This document shows, one piece after another, positions 9,615 through 17,250 of a stretch of DNA of 27,748 bases. The notes beneath the pieces were generated by a model. The model saw only the letters and a list, made by a program, of their open reading frames with translations, was not told the DNA's origin and did not search any database. The position numbers and the translations under genes are program-made. How positions within the stretch are numbered: the first letter of the stretch is position 1; each line of letters begins with the position of its first letter. This DNA is from Chrysochromulina parva. Lineage: Eukaryota > Haptophyta > Prymnesiales > Chrysochromulinaceae. Location of the stretch: the NCBI GenBank assembly GCA_002887195.1, contig PJAB01000397.1:1-27748 (forward strand). Reading direction: 5' to 3'.

Positions 9615-9943
9615 TTACGGGTAGGCAGTAGTCATGTATCCGGGATTCCTCTTACCTCGCCGACATCCTCCGGGTCGAGCACCGGCCAGCTCCCGCGTCA
9701 CATGGCGTGGCGAGACGATGTGACAAGGGATGTGGCGACCGTTGGGCTCACGCGTACGAAGTCGCTCGGGCTCGCCGTCGTGATCAGGGTCTCGGCGCAT
9801 GTAGAAGTATGAGCCAACACGGGAGATAACATCACGGGAGGCCTGACCAGGGGAGCGGCGGGAAACGTGGACTCAGACATCACCACCTCGCCCATGAGCA
9901 CGTCTTCGTCGTCGACAACGAGGTCGGTATCCTCGTCGCTCAT
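9615..9943 (-). CDS. Tentative small two-exon gene, function unknown
   Basis: Not recognised. Exon 1 (9887-9943, 19 codons from ATG 9943) encodes an acidic start, MSDEDTDLVVDDEDVLMGE. A 44-nt intron (9843-9886) begins GAG|GTGGTG and ends in a pyrimidine-rich acceptor CTCCCCTGGTCAG|GCC. Exon 2 (9615-9842) continues in phase 0 with ASRDVISRVGSYFYMRRDPD and ends GKRNPGYMTTAYP and stop, about 94 residues in all. Splicing moves the reading from a frame that would otherwise go on with no domain-like sequence into a continuous charged frame. A second strong acceptor (TTTCTCGGTTTTTCACGCAG) at 10006 on the minus strand suggests a further 5' exon; then the exon starts at 10005 and the protein is longer. 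A donor-like GAG|GTAAGA lies inside exon 2 near 9660, so the 3' end may also be spliced. No membrane segment or signal peptide is seen. Confidence 0.33.
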
Positions 9944-10437
9944 GAGCGTCAGCCGTCTGACAAGGACCCGACCGACGGCGTTCTCCACTCTGGATTCTCC
10001 GCCCCCTGCGTGAAAAACCGAGAAAGGACAATAAATTCGAGATTTATCGTGTTGAAAGATGAAATTTCCGATGAAAAGGGCGCCAAGTTGCGAAAGTCAA
10101 TCGTAAACTTGGACGCGTTGGTAACATGTGAAAGTTATTCCGAAACCGGAATTGGGGACGTTGCCACTACAGCCTCTAACTCGGTGGCTCCACGAGCCTT
10201 TCGAAAAACCTTGAAAGTCCTCAAGTCTTTGTGATTGTCCGGTTACGAAACAACATTGCTTCTCGGAAACGAGGTACTTCAGGTACGGTAGCAGAGGGAT
10301 TTGAACCCCAACAGGCGACTGGCGAGGACATTGTATGTGGTCGAGGTTTCTTGTGAAAATCTGCGCGGCCTGCCAAGCCTCTGCCCATGCCGGCCGTCTC
10401 CAATAACAGCTGAACAGCTCCGTGTTCGGTTCGGTAA
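9944..10437. other. AT-richer stretch with acceptor-like tract and tRNA-like B-box
   Basis: This region between the small gene and the glycosyltransferase stop is clearly AT-richer than its surroundings around 10010-10260. On the minus strand it contains a polypyrimidine tract with CAG at 10006-10008, a likely splice acceptor. Near 10296-10312 the minus strand carries ggttcaaatcc, which matches a tRNA T-arm/B-box, but no matching acceptor stem or anticodon arm is found, so no tRNA is called. Confidence 0.35.
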
Positions 10438-11877
10438 CTACTGTTCATGCCCTAAACCCCTAATTCGCGTCTGGTCGCCTGCCATTTGGTCGTTCGTTTG
10501 GTCGAGCATCAAGACATCTCGCACTTTGTCTTCCTGAAAGCGGTCCGAGAAGCTGTCCATCCAAGAGTGCGCCCAATGATGTGCGGCGAGCGCGGAGCCG
10601 TCGGGCGGGATCGTGGGTGTGAAGCCCTCTGCCCGCAGCCTGTCACACGTGGACACTACCAAGTCCGACAGGCTCGCCGCCGTGATCTCCGACTGGTTCG
10701 CGTAGTCGTTGAAGAGGCAGCGCGCCTCAAAGGTCTCCTTCTGCATGCTATCCCATAACGGGAAGAAGGTGTCCGGCTGGGCGATCTGCAGTGAGAGCTC
10801 CGTGTTCGCATGCCTCGCCTGCCATTTGATGACGGCTTGTTCGAGCATTCGAGGGCCTGTCGAGCCCACTGGATCGCCCCAGCCCTGGTCGGTGCTCACG
10901 CGCAGCGCCGCCATATGCAACGCCCACAGCCAGAATGGATGGCCGCGGGCACTCGCGAGCACTGCGTTGCAGATCTGGCGAGGCTGGCGCTCGAGGAGAA
11001 CCGCGTGGGGAAGAGGCTCCTGCCCAAGCATGGCGCTCGCTCCGAGTGTGGCAGTCTGGTTGAGCAGCGCGTCGAGCGGCGCGAGCAGCTCGACGTCGAG
11101 GTCGGCGTACACACCGCCAAACGCATGCATGTAGAGCAGCCTCGCCACGTCCGCTCGCTGGATCGCATTCATCATCAGGTAACTCTTGTGCAGCCACGAG
11201 TAGCGCGACTGGACGAGAGCGGCGTTGTCCTCGTCGGTGTGAAGCCGGAAGCTCCATCCGCTCGCGCTGCGCTCGCGCCACGAGCGCATGAACACGGCGA
11301 GCCGTGGCGGCACCATGTGCGTGCGCCACGTCTGGTGGAGCACACGTGGGAAGGCGTCGGCGGCGGCAGGAGGCTTCCAATCCCTGGACAGCTCTTCGAA
11401 CGATGGCAAGCGTTTGGACAGCTCCGCGAACGTTGGCCTGGGCTCGGGCTCGAAGGTTCCCCACCAACTTAACGCATTCCCACCGCCGCGGCCCTGCAAG
11501 CGCTGCTGAAACGCACTGAGGTCGTGCCTCGCGGTCACCAGCTCAGAGGCCTTTGTGTCCTCGAGCGTCCATTGCTGCTGCTGCTCTCGACGCTGCTGCC
11601 GCTGCTGCCGCTGCTGCTGCAAGATGGCCGCGATCCGCTGCTTCATCAAATTTGCCTTTGAGCCTTCAGCTGATAAGGACTCGAGCTCATCCAAGGCTGA
11701 AGCTGCAGGAAAACCAGCGACCAAGATGAGCACTGTCACCGTGACGGTGAGAGCGAGTAAGATGTAACGGATACCAATATGATACCAAAGTCGCGAGTGC
11801 ACCTTCTCATCGTCGAGGAGCTCAGCGCCTGTCGATGAATCGTGGTCACGCGGCGCGGCGACGCGCTTGTGCATCAT
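10438..11877 (-). CDS. Type II membrane glycosyltransferase, GT32 (OCH1-like)
   Basis: A 479-residue protein from the ATG at 11877; the longer open frame begins with TTG. Residues 1-33 are a short cytosolic tail, about 34-56 form a single membrane anchor (IRYILLALTVTVTVLILVAG), and about 60-175 are a stem with a Gln/Arg-rich run at 87-102. The catalytic domain begins FPRVLHQTWR (176-185) and includes SGWSFRLHTD, RADVARLLYMHAFGGVYADLDVELL with the nucleotide-sugar DxD at Asp259/Asp261, TGPRMLEQAV (340-349) and the C-terminal HHWAHSW (433-439). These are the landmarks of GT32, the family of yeast OCH1 and inositol-phosphoceramide mannosyltransferases. It should be a Golgi enzyme with its active site in the lumen, transferring a hexose to a glycan or sphingolipid; donor and acceptor are not readable from sequence. 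The family features are complete and no intron is needed. Confidence 0.88.
   Translation of the reverse strand: MMHKRVAAPRDHDSSTGAELLDDEKVHSRLWYHIGIRYILLALTVTVTVLILVAGFPAASALDELESLSAEGSKANLMKQRIAAILQQQRQQRQQRREQQQQWTLEDTKASELVTARHDLSAFQQRLQGRGGGNALSWWGTFEPEPRPTFAELSKRLPSFEELSRDWKPPAAADAFPRVLHQTWRTHMVPPRLAVFMRSWRERSASGWSFRLHTDEDNAALVQSRYSWLHKSYLMMNAIQRADVARLLYMHAFGGVYADLDVELLAPLDALLNQTATLGASAMLGQEPLPHAVLLERQPRQICNAVLASARGHPFWLWALHMAALRVSTDQGWGDPVGSTGPRMLEQAVIKWQARHANTELSLQIAQPDTFFPLWDSMQKETFEARCLFNDYANQSEITAASLSDLVVSTCDRLRAEGFTPTIPPDGSALAAHHWAHSWMDSFSDRFQEDKVRDVLMLDQTNDQMAGDQTRIRGLGHEQ
11565..11623 (-). repeat. CAG/CTG triplet-rich tract (poly-Gln codons)
   Basis: Mixed ctgctg/ctgccg triplets on the plus strand encode the Gln/Arg-rich stretch in the stem of the minus-strand glycosyltransferase. 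It is an imperfect microsatellite, probably length-variable, in a part of the protein that acts only as a spacer. Confidence 0.75.
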
Positions 11878-12160
11878 CCGTCTCGCGCGGTCGGTCAAGA
11901 ACAAGCGAACAACACCTCTCTTCTATACGGAAGCTGTGAACGAACACACCCTCAAGTCAAGTCAAGTCATGCCAAAAAGCTAAAAAGCTAAGGCCCCGTG
12001 GATAGCTATGACTTACGGGAGGCTGAACCTTGCTTAGCTGACAAACCTGAGACTCGTGAAGACGGTGAACCGCATGCTGGCAGAGAGTTCACACAACACG
12101 CGTCTGGCTCTGCGCAGAACGAGAGAAAGAGAGAGAGGACAGAGGAGATCGATGCGGCTC
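11878..12160. other. Intergenic stretch with short direct repeats
   Basis: The region lies upstream of the glycosyltransferase and downstream of the next minus-strand gene. Short tandem repeats (caagt/tcaag units at about 11952-11970, then aaaagct repeated at about 11974-11990) are visible. No gene is recognised. Confidence 0.4.
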
Positions 12161-13687
12161 TCAACTCAGCTTCGCCCAATTGTCCTCCATCTCCGCCGCG
12201 CTGAGCTTGCTCTTCGGCGCCGAGCTTCGCACGACGTTGCCGCCTCCCTTGATCGTGCCGCCCTTGGTCGCAGCCAGCTCGACGGCGCTCGGCAGGCTAT
12301 TCACACCTCCGGGCACCCAAGGGCCTCGCAGCAACTCAGTGCGCGTGGCAGTGCCGTTCTCCTCGCCGTCGGCGTCGCACAGCACCTTTCGGAGCTCCGT
12401 AAGCCCCGCGTTGTGCAGTGCGCCGAGGGCGGCAGCGTCGCGTATCGAGCCCCCGCCCCCTTTGCGGCCACGGCCCGTAGCATGGTCGGCGAAGGGCCAC
12501 TCCTCTGTGCCACCCGCGTAGCTCGCGTCGTCGTCCACGTCCGCGTCGGCGTGCCTGGCGCCTGCGGCCGGCTCCTCGGCATACTCGTCCCCGAGCACCT
12601 CACGCACCGGCCCCAGCTCGCGACCTCGGCTGTCGTGCACTGTGCCGCTCAGCACGAAGTACGTCCCCTCGGCGAGTGCCTTGCGCGCGTCGCGCTGCGC
12701 CACGCTGGGCGGCACGCGCGGCGGTGGCCGCGGGCCGGCCGGAGCGGTGCCTAGGCCAGTACCCGCGGGCGCGGCCCCCTCAGACGCCGCCTCGACGCGT
12801 GCCGATTGCTTCTTGGCAGCGACGAAGGAGCGATAAAAGGCGAGTTCCTCGTCGAGCTCGCCCGCGGGCGGCGCGGCGGCGGCGGCGGCGGCGGCTTCGT
12901 CGTCATCGGCGGCGCCATCGCTCGGCATCGAGGCCGTGTCGAGCTGCACCAGCCGCATCCGTGGCGCGGGTGGTGCGGGCGGCGCGGGTGGTGCAGCTGG
13001 CTTGGGAGGCGGCGCGGCAGGTGGCGGCACGGCGACAGCGCGCGCCTTGACATCGTCTGCCAGCATGGTGCGATAAAAGTCGAGCTCATCCTGTTCGGTG
13101 CATCCGGCGGGAGTGAGCAGCACCGGCAGGCCCGCCGTCACGAGCTCCTCGATCGAGCCGCGTTGCCGCGTTGCGGCGCCAGCCGCCGACGATGGCCGGC
13201 TCGACGGCCGGCCGTGCGAGCTGCAGATGGGCCGATCGTCGTCGTCCGAGTTATCCTCGTCCCAGTGCTCGTGAGCCGACGGTGCGCTGCGCCGTTCAGC
13301 GGGCTCGCCACCCTTCGGTACCTTATCATCGCGCAAAGCGACTAGTGGCACGTGCACGGTCTCACCGTGCGTGCGCAGCAGCAGCTCGTCGATGATCTCG
13401 GCGCGGCCATCTGAGGCTGCCGCGTCGTGCAGAAGCTCGACGACGAGCACCTCCGTGCCGCCGGGCGGCAGATCCACGCTTGAGATGTTGTCAAAGGTGG
13501 CGCGCTTCACGCACGCGCCACTCACGCGGAGAGCAGCGCTGCTCGGCAGAGTGAGGCGGAACGAGATGGACTGCGATGGGTCGGAGTTGCGGAGCAGCAG
13601 CCGACGCGTGGTGGTGCCTCCACTCGCTGCCGCACCGGCCGCCCAGGAGCGGTACACGATTGCCTGGGGCACTGCATAGAGCGCCAT
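12161..13687 (-). CDS. Low-complexity protein with possible ASH/MSP-like N-terminal domain
   Basis: A 508-residue protein from the ATG at 13687. Residues about 1-120 look like an immunoglobulin-like ASH/MSP β-sandwich: RRLLLRNSDPSQSISFRLTL, then VDLPPGGTEVLVVELLHDA and GETVHVPLVAL, the strand order of domains in HYDIN-type and centrosomal proteins. This is a pattern-based guess. The rest is low-complexity: an acidic run (WDEDNSDDDDR), Pro/Ala linkers (220-243) and Asp/Ala runs. Two similar segments stand out: DELDFYRTMLADDVKARA (200-217) and EELAFYRSFVAAKKQSAR (280-297), spaced 80 residues apart, which may be short helical binding motifs. The C-terminus (DNWAKLS) follows a Lys/Ser-rich stretch. 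There is no signal peptide or membrane segment. It is head-to-head with the gene at 13953. A flagellar or centriolar role is inference only. Confidence 0.6.
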   Translation of the reverse strand: MALYAVPQAIVYRSWAAGAAASGGTTTRRLLLRNSDPSQSISFRLTLPSSAALRVSGACVKRATFDNISSVDLPPGGTEVLVVELLHDAAASDGRAEIIDELLLRTHGETVHVPLVALRDDKVPKGGEPAERRSAPSAHEHWDEDNSDDDDRPICSSHGRPSSRPSSAAGAATRQRGSIEELVTAGLPVLLTPAGCTEQDELDFYRTMLADDVKARAVAVPPPAAPPPKPAAPPAPPAPPAPRMRLVQLDTASMPSDGAADDDEAAAAAAAAPPAGELDEELAFYRSFVAAKKQSARVEAASEGAAPAGTGLGTAPAGPRPPPRVPPSVAQRDARKALAEGTYFVLSGTVHDSRGRELGPVREVLGDEYAEEPAAGARHADADVDDDASYAGGTEEWPFADHATGRGRKGGGGSIRDAAALGALHNAGLTELRKVLCDADGEENGTATRTELLRGPWVPGGVNSLPSAVELAATKGGTIKGGGNVVRSSAPKSKLSAAEMEDNWAKLS

Positions 13688-13952
13688 GCAGGGCCGTTGT
13701 AGACGTCGGAACTAGCCTGTAGAATTCCGCAGACTCAACATGTACCCGGCTCCCCCCGGTGTCTTTTTACCGGTAGCTTGACTTGGGGGTTCGTTGACTC
13801 TACAAGTCTACATCAAGTCTAAATGTAACGGTCACAAAACTTCGTCGAGCCGTCCGAGTCGAATTGTAACGGTACCGGTACCGGTATGCTCACGCACCGC
13901 GGCCAACTTTGCGCACGTCCGCAGGTTCGTGAATCTCTCAAGCCCGGCGCAA
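13688..13952. promoter_or_regulatory. Divergent promoter region with accggta motifs
   Basis: 265 bp separate the two divergent start codons. Within it are ttaccggtagc near 13768 and a repetitive cggtaccggtaccggta cluster at about 13870-13886, plus two copies of tgtaacggt. The open frame of the plus-strand gene extends into this stretch only from a TTG, so coding here is not assumed. It may hold an upstream exon or 5' untranslated region of either gene. Confidence 0.4.
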
Positions 13953-15296
13953 ATGCTGAAACCGAAGGAGAACCCCTTCCAAGAGGAAGTGACGTTCATA
14001 GACGAAGACGGCGTGCAACGGACAGGCCGTGTTACTGACTACGCCACATTCCTCGAGCTCTTCTGCCCTGTGCTCTTCGAAGAGCCTGACGAGAAGCCGA
14101 GCAAGCCAGATGAGAAGCCCAGTGGCGAACCTGATGGCAGCGCTTGGGTGCACAATGGCAACTCTTGGGTGTGGGTCAGCGCGCAAGAGCGCAAGAGAGG
14201 GATCGGCCGTCTCTACTCCCCGCGCGTTCCGATGCCCCGGGCCCCTCTGTGGGTCCCCAAGTCTGTGCGGCCCAAGGTCCCACTGTCCAGCATCATGGAT
14301 GGCCTCGATATCCCTGACGATGCTCCAGTCGCCGTCGCGAAGCGAATGGATGAATCTCCGAAGAAAGACGCGACGAAGACAGGTAGACCAATCCCAGTCG
14401 ATTTCCCTCTCTCTCGCCTTGCGAATGCGCGTGCAGAAGCCGTTTTCCTCGGTCAGCATCCAAGCCTCGTACAGCGCGAGCCACAAGCAGTTAGCTTGTC
14501 GAAGCGGCGGGTGCACACGCTCAGCTCGTTGACCGACGGCATTCACCATGCAGATGAGCTTCGGGCGTACTATCAAGAGATGGCCCAAAGGCGGGAGAGC
14601 ACGTATCAGTCGCGGCTACGCGGAGAGCTAGCGAAGAACGCGTCAAAATCCGTCGCTGCCGCTAACCAGCAGTTTCGCCCTAAGAGTCGTGATCCCTTCC
14701 TTGACGCCAGCGATGTATTTGGCGCAAGCTTCGGCAACACGAACGCGCTCCTTTCTCTGGACGACCCTTTCTTCTCCGGGACGACGATGAGTGATTCCTG
14801 GCAGAGCGTGAGCAGCACTCCGTCATACACGCGAAGACCAAAGCTCGCCAGTCGTGGTGCCATGTCGGCCACGTCAGCGAGCCTCGCAAGCAACGACAGC
14901 GCCGTCGGTGCAGCGATCAACGTGTTTCCATCTCCACAGCTGATTTGGCAGGAAGACGTTATGCTCGGCCGTCCGCTGACTGCGGTCGGTGGGCAAAACG
15001 CTCTCCACTGCGCTACATCAGTCGCTAAGCAACTTGGCCATCGTCAGGCTGTATGGACTGCCGCTCTTCGGCGTCCCGACTCGCTTCCCTCGTTGCCCAA
15101 CCCGACCTACAGCGAGGCGAGGCGAACAGGACTCATCAGGACAAGGCCGCTCACGAGTGACATGCCGAAGCCGAAGCCTTCTTTTGCGTCTATCTACAAG
15201 AGCCTGCCAAGAACGATGGAGGAACTCAACAGAGAAAAGACCATGGCCAAGGCATCATGGGTGGACGAGTTACTGAGTAAATCCGCCCGCGTCTGA
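13953..15296 (+). CDS. Unrecognised 447-residue protein
   Basis: Not recognised. Translation is taken from the ATG at 13953 (MLKPKENPFQEEVTFIDEDG); the same frame is open back to 13794 but only from a TTG. Visible traits are a Lys/Glu/Pro repeat (DEKPSKPDEKPSGEPDG), a Trp-rich segment (WVHNGNSWVWV), a Pro-rich basic stretch (PRVPMPRAPLWVPK), a helical segment around HADELRAYYQEMAQRRESTYQSR split over residues about 200-240, and a long Ser-rich region with PFL, FFSG and SPQLIW motifs. It ends in a basic helix (EELNREKTMAKASWVDELL). No signal peptide, membrane segment or catalytic motif is seen. Codon use matches neighbouring genes, and the single long open frame supports it as real. The composition resembles structural or flagella-associated proteins of algae, which is only an impression. 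It is head-to-head with the possible ASH/MSP gene and convergent with the methyltransferase. Confidence 0.65.
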   Translation: MLKPKENPFQEEVTFIDEDGVQRTGRVTDYATFLELFCPVLFEEPDEKPSKPDEKPSGEPDGSAWVHNGNSWVWVSAQERKRGIGRLYSPRVPMPRAPLWVPKSVRPKVPLSSIMDGLDIPDDAPVAVAKRMDESPKKDATKTGRPIPVDFPLSRLANARAEAVFLGQHPSLVQREPQAVSLSKRRVHTLSSLTDGIHHADELRAYYQEMAQRRESTYQSRLRGELAKNASKSVAAANQQFRPKSRDPFLDASDVFGASFGNTNALLSLDDPFFSGTTMSDSWQSVSSTPSYTRRPKLASRGAMSATSASLASNDSAVGAAINVFPSPQLIWQEDVMLGRPLTAVGGQNALHCATSVAKQLGHRQAVWTAALRRPDSLPSLPNPTYSEARRTGLIRTRPLTSDMPKPKPSFASIYKSLPRTMEELNREKTMAKASWVDELLSKSARV

Positions 15297-15403
15297 GTAA
15301 AAAGTCAGTGCGTAATCACGCCACGTCAAAATAAGAGTTGACTGTTGAGTATAATATCGACTCTGAAATCGACTCAAGAAAGCTCTGCTCCGTGGGCGGT
15401 CGT
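15297..15403. other. Short convergent spacer
   Basis: Only 107 bp lie between the stop codons of two convergent genes, so their transcripts probably overlap at the 3' ends. It contains two copies of atcgactc (near 15355 and 15368). Confidence 0.5.
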
Positions 15404-16396
15404 CTAGGTCCGGCTACCTTGGTCTTCCCGCGTGATCAGCAGCACCGCCAAGCGTAACTCTGGGAAGAGCTCGCCGGTGAAGGAGCACTCGCTGCCGTCA
15501 GCGTTCGCTTCGGCATCGCCTCTGGGTGCTGCAAGCGTACCGTGTGCAGGCTCCGACCCCTCGCCCGAGCTGGGCCAAACCTCTCTGTAGCGCAGCCCTT
15601 GGGCACGCAACGCCTTGAGAAAGTCGCAGTCAAGGAACTCGAAGCGGTTGAATGTGTGAGCGTACAGGATTCTCGTGCGCGGCTGGGCAAGAGCGGCGAG
15701 AACGCGAGGCAGCATGCTCACACCCGCCTCGTTGTACACCAAGTCGCTGCCGAGTACAAGGTCCCAACGAGTGCTCAGCAGCTCGACGCACGCAGCAGGT
15801 CGGCATGCGCCGTGGTGAGCGCCCTGGTCCATCCATGCCCAGTCCAGCGCCGCGGTGCGCACAGTCGTGAGCGGCACGCCGGCATCACGGTTGCGCTGCA
15901 CATTGTAGTCGAGCCACCGCAGGGCTCCGCCCTGTACCATCTCGGTGAGCACCATTTCGGACAAGTCGTGCCGCGCCGCGAGCGACATGCCCAGCCAGCC
16001 GGTGCCGGCTCCGCATTCGAGCACGGCGGGGCGGCCGACCAGATAGTGCGGATGCGCTTCCAAGTAGCCGAGCAGATGGACGGCCGCGTCCCAGACCTTA
16101 CCTCCCGTCGTCTGCTCAGTCACGACGGAGGTAAAGGCTTCAGAGCTCGCAACGCTTATCTCGCGCATGCCGTCGGCCGCGGCGCTGGCTCGCACCGCTC
16201 GATCTGTCGCACAATCCTGCTGAGCTCCGCTTTGCACGTGGCCACCATAGCCCGAGGCTATGGCTGTGCAGGAAGGGTCCGGTGTGGCCGTGGCCGTGGC
16301 GCACGGCGCCGCTGCTGCTTCCGAAACCGCTGCTGCCGACGCCTCTGTAGCCGGCGCAAATGCGCCTGGGCCGCCGAAGATGCCACGATGTGGCAT
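15404..16396 (-). CDS. METTL21/FAM86-type protein methyltransferase
   Basis: A 330-residue protein from the ATG at 16396. It is a seven-β-strand S-adenosylmethionine methyltransferase of the family that methylates lysines in non-histone proteins. Landmarks in order: GGKVWDAAVHLLGYL (98-112), motif I VLECGAGTGWLGM (Glu127, Gly129, Gly131, Gly135), the acidic post-I segment VLTEMVQGGALRWLDYNV, and WDLVLGSDLVY with the family DxxY motif at Asp218-Tyr221, followed by LYAHTFNRFEFLDCDFLKALRA. Residues 1-75 are Ala-rich and disordered. The open frame continues 23 codons upstream of this ATG but starts with TTG, and gtatctcgccgttgcag just upstream looks like a splice acceptor, so an extra 5' exon is possible. 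It lies 114 bp downstream of the 2H phosphoesterase gene on the same strand. The substrate cannot be told from sequence. Confidence 0.82.
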   Translation of the reverse strand: MPHRGIFGGPGAFAPATEASAAAVSEAAAAPCATATATPDPSCTAIASGYGGHVQSGAQQDCATDRAVRASAAADGMREISVASSEAFTSVVTEQTTGGKVWDAAVHLLGYLEAHPHYLVGRPAVLECGAGTGWLGMSLAARHDLSEMVLTEMVQGGALRWLDYNVQRNRDAGVPLTTVRTAALDWAWMDQGAHHGACRPAACVELLSTRWDLVLGSDLVYNEAGVSMLPRVLAALAQPRTRILYAHTFNRFEFLDCDFLKALRAQGLRYREVWPSSGEGSEPAHGTLAAPRGDAEANADGSECSFTGELFPELRLAVLLITREDQGSRT

Positions 16397-16510
16397 GTCC
16401 TCTCGGTGCGCCTCGCCGCCACCCAGCGGCACTCTCCAATGCACAAGGAATGGCTCGTTCTGCAACGGCGAGATACGAACCAGTCACAGGGTGATGACTG
16501 AGGAGACGAG

Positions 16511-17059
16511 TCAGCCCAAGAGCAAGAGTGGTGCGAGCGTGGGAAGCACCTGCCCAGCGCGAGAGATGAGGGCGATCTCGCCGACCTGGCAGGCGAGGGG
16601 CTCGAAAGAGTGCTCAATGCGCGCCCTCAAAGCCTCCACGTCAGATGCGCCGGTGAACTGGCCCACAGTCAGGTGCGGTACGAAGGCGCCTCGTGCTGTT
16701 TGGTCAACGCAGTGCGGCAGTACCGCCATGCAGCAGCTCTGCAAGGCTTGCCACTGCTCCAGAGCTCCGTCAGGGTCAAGCCACGCGGTGAAACTCTTTT
16801 GACTGTGCTTGAAGTGCTGCAGGCGCTGCATGTTGACAGAAAAAGGAGGCAGACGTGCCAGCGCGCTGGCAAGCATTGCTGCAGCGAGCTGGAATTCACT
16901 CACTGGAACAAATGGGTACAAAAGGTTGACGTGCGGAGGCCAACGGTCGATTTGGCGGTCAAATTCGGCGCGTAGCGCTTGGATAGCTTCCTGCTGTGCA
17001 ATTGGTGGGATCCAGCACAAAGCCGAGGTGTGCACCTTCACCTTCTTGGCGACGGCCAT
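16511..17059 (-). CDS. Small 2H phosphoesterase (LigT-like)
   Basis: A 182-residue protein from the ATG at 17059, chosen because the frame upstream of it is arginine-rich and lacks domain character. It carries the two HxT/S-type motifs of the 2H phosphoesterase superfamily: HVN at His43-Asn45 in RWPPHVNLLYPF and HLT at His129-Thr131 in FVPHLTVGQF, with the expected spacing of about 85 residues and near-average length for stand-alone members. The family opens or forms 2'-5' or 2',3'-cyclic phosphodiesters in RNA or small nucleotides. The first motif has Asn instead of Thr/Ser; HxN variants exist but activity should not be assumed. The form with PPHVNLLYPF matches eukaryotic stand-alone members more than bacterial ThpR. 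There is no targeting sequence. It is head-to-head with the large 2H-kinase gene across 191 bp, a suggestive arrangement because both encode 2H-type domains. Confidence 0.82.
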   Translation of the reverse strand: MAVAKKVKVHTSALCWIPPIAQQEAIQALRAEFDRQIDRWPPHVNLLYPFVPVSEFQLAAAMLASALARLPPFSVNMQRLQHFKHSQKSFTAWLDPDGALEQWQALQSCCMAVLPHCVDQTARGAFVPHLTVGQFTGASDVEALRARIEHSFEPLACQVGEIALISRAGQVLPTLAPLLLLG

Positions 17060-17250
17060 TGCGAAGACGCGGAGAGAGTTTCCACACGAGGGGTGTGCGC
17101 TCCTAGGGTTTATTCCTGGTATGAAACAGCACATGTTGGGTTGAAACCTTTGCTTTGTGGAAACGGAACGTCCGCGAAGAAAGCGAGCGCTCCGCCCTTC
17201 GATACGGCTGCTCCTGGCGGGCTTCACTGCAAAAAGAACTCGAGTTCTAC
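17060..17250. promoter_or_regulatory. Divergent promoter region between the two 2H genes
   Basis: 191 bp separate the ATGs of the small 2H gene (minus) and the large 2H-kinase gene (plus). The stretch contains gggtttattcctgg and no recognised exon. The large gene's frame extends back to a TTG at 17155 inside it. A shared or overlapping promoter is likely from the geometry alone. Confidence 0.4.

Noticed and set aside
10290..10345. tRNA-like 3' half on the minus strand (ggttcaaatcc plus ctctgctacc)
   Set aside because: The B-box matches, but there is no complementary 5' acceptor stem (ggtagca) or A-box at the right distance, and the T-stem pairs imperfectly. At best a tRNA-derived fragment; chance is possible.
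15542..16501. 319-codon plus-strand open frame opposite the methyltransferase
   Set aside because: Antisense to the S-adenosylmethionine-binding motifs; no domain features of its own.
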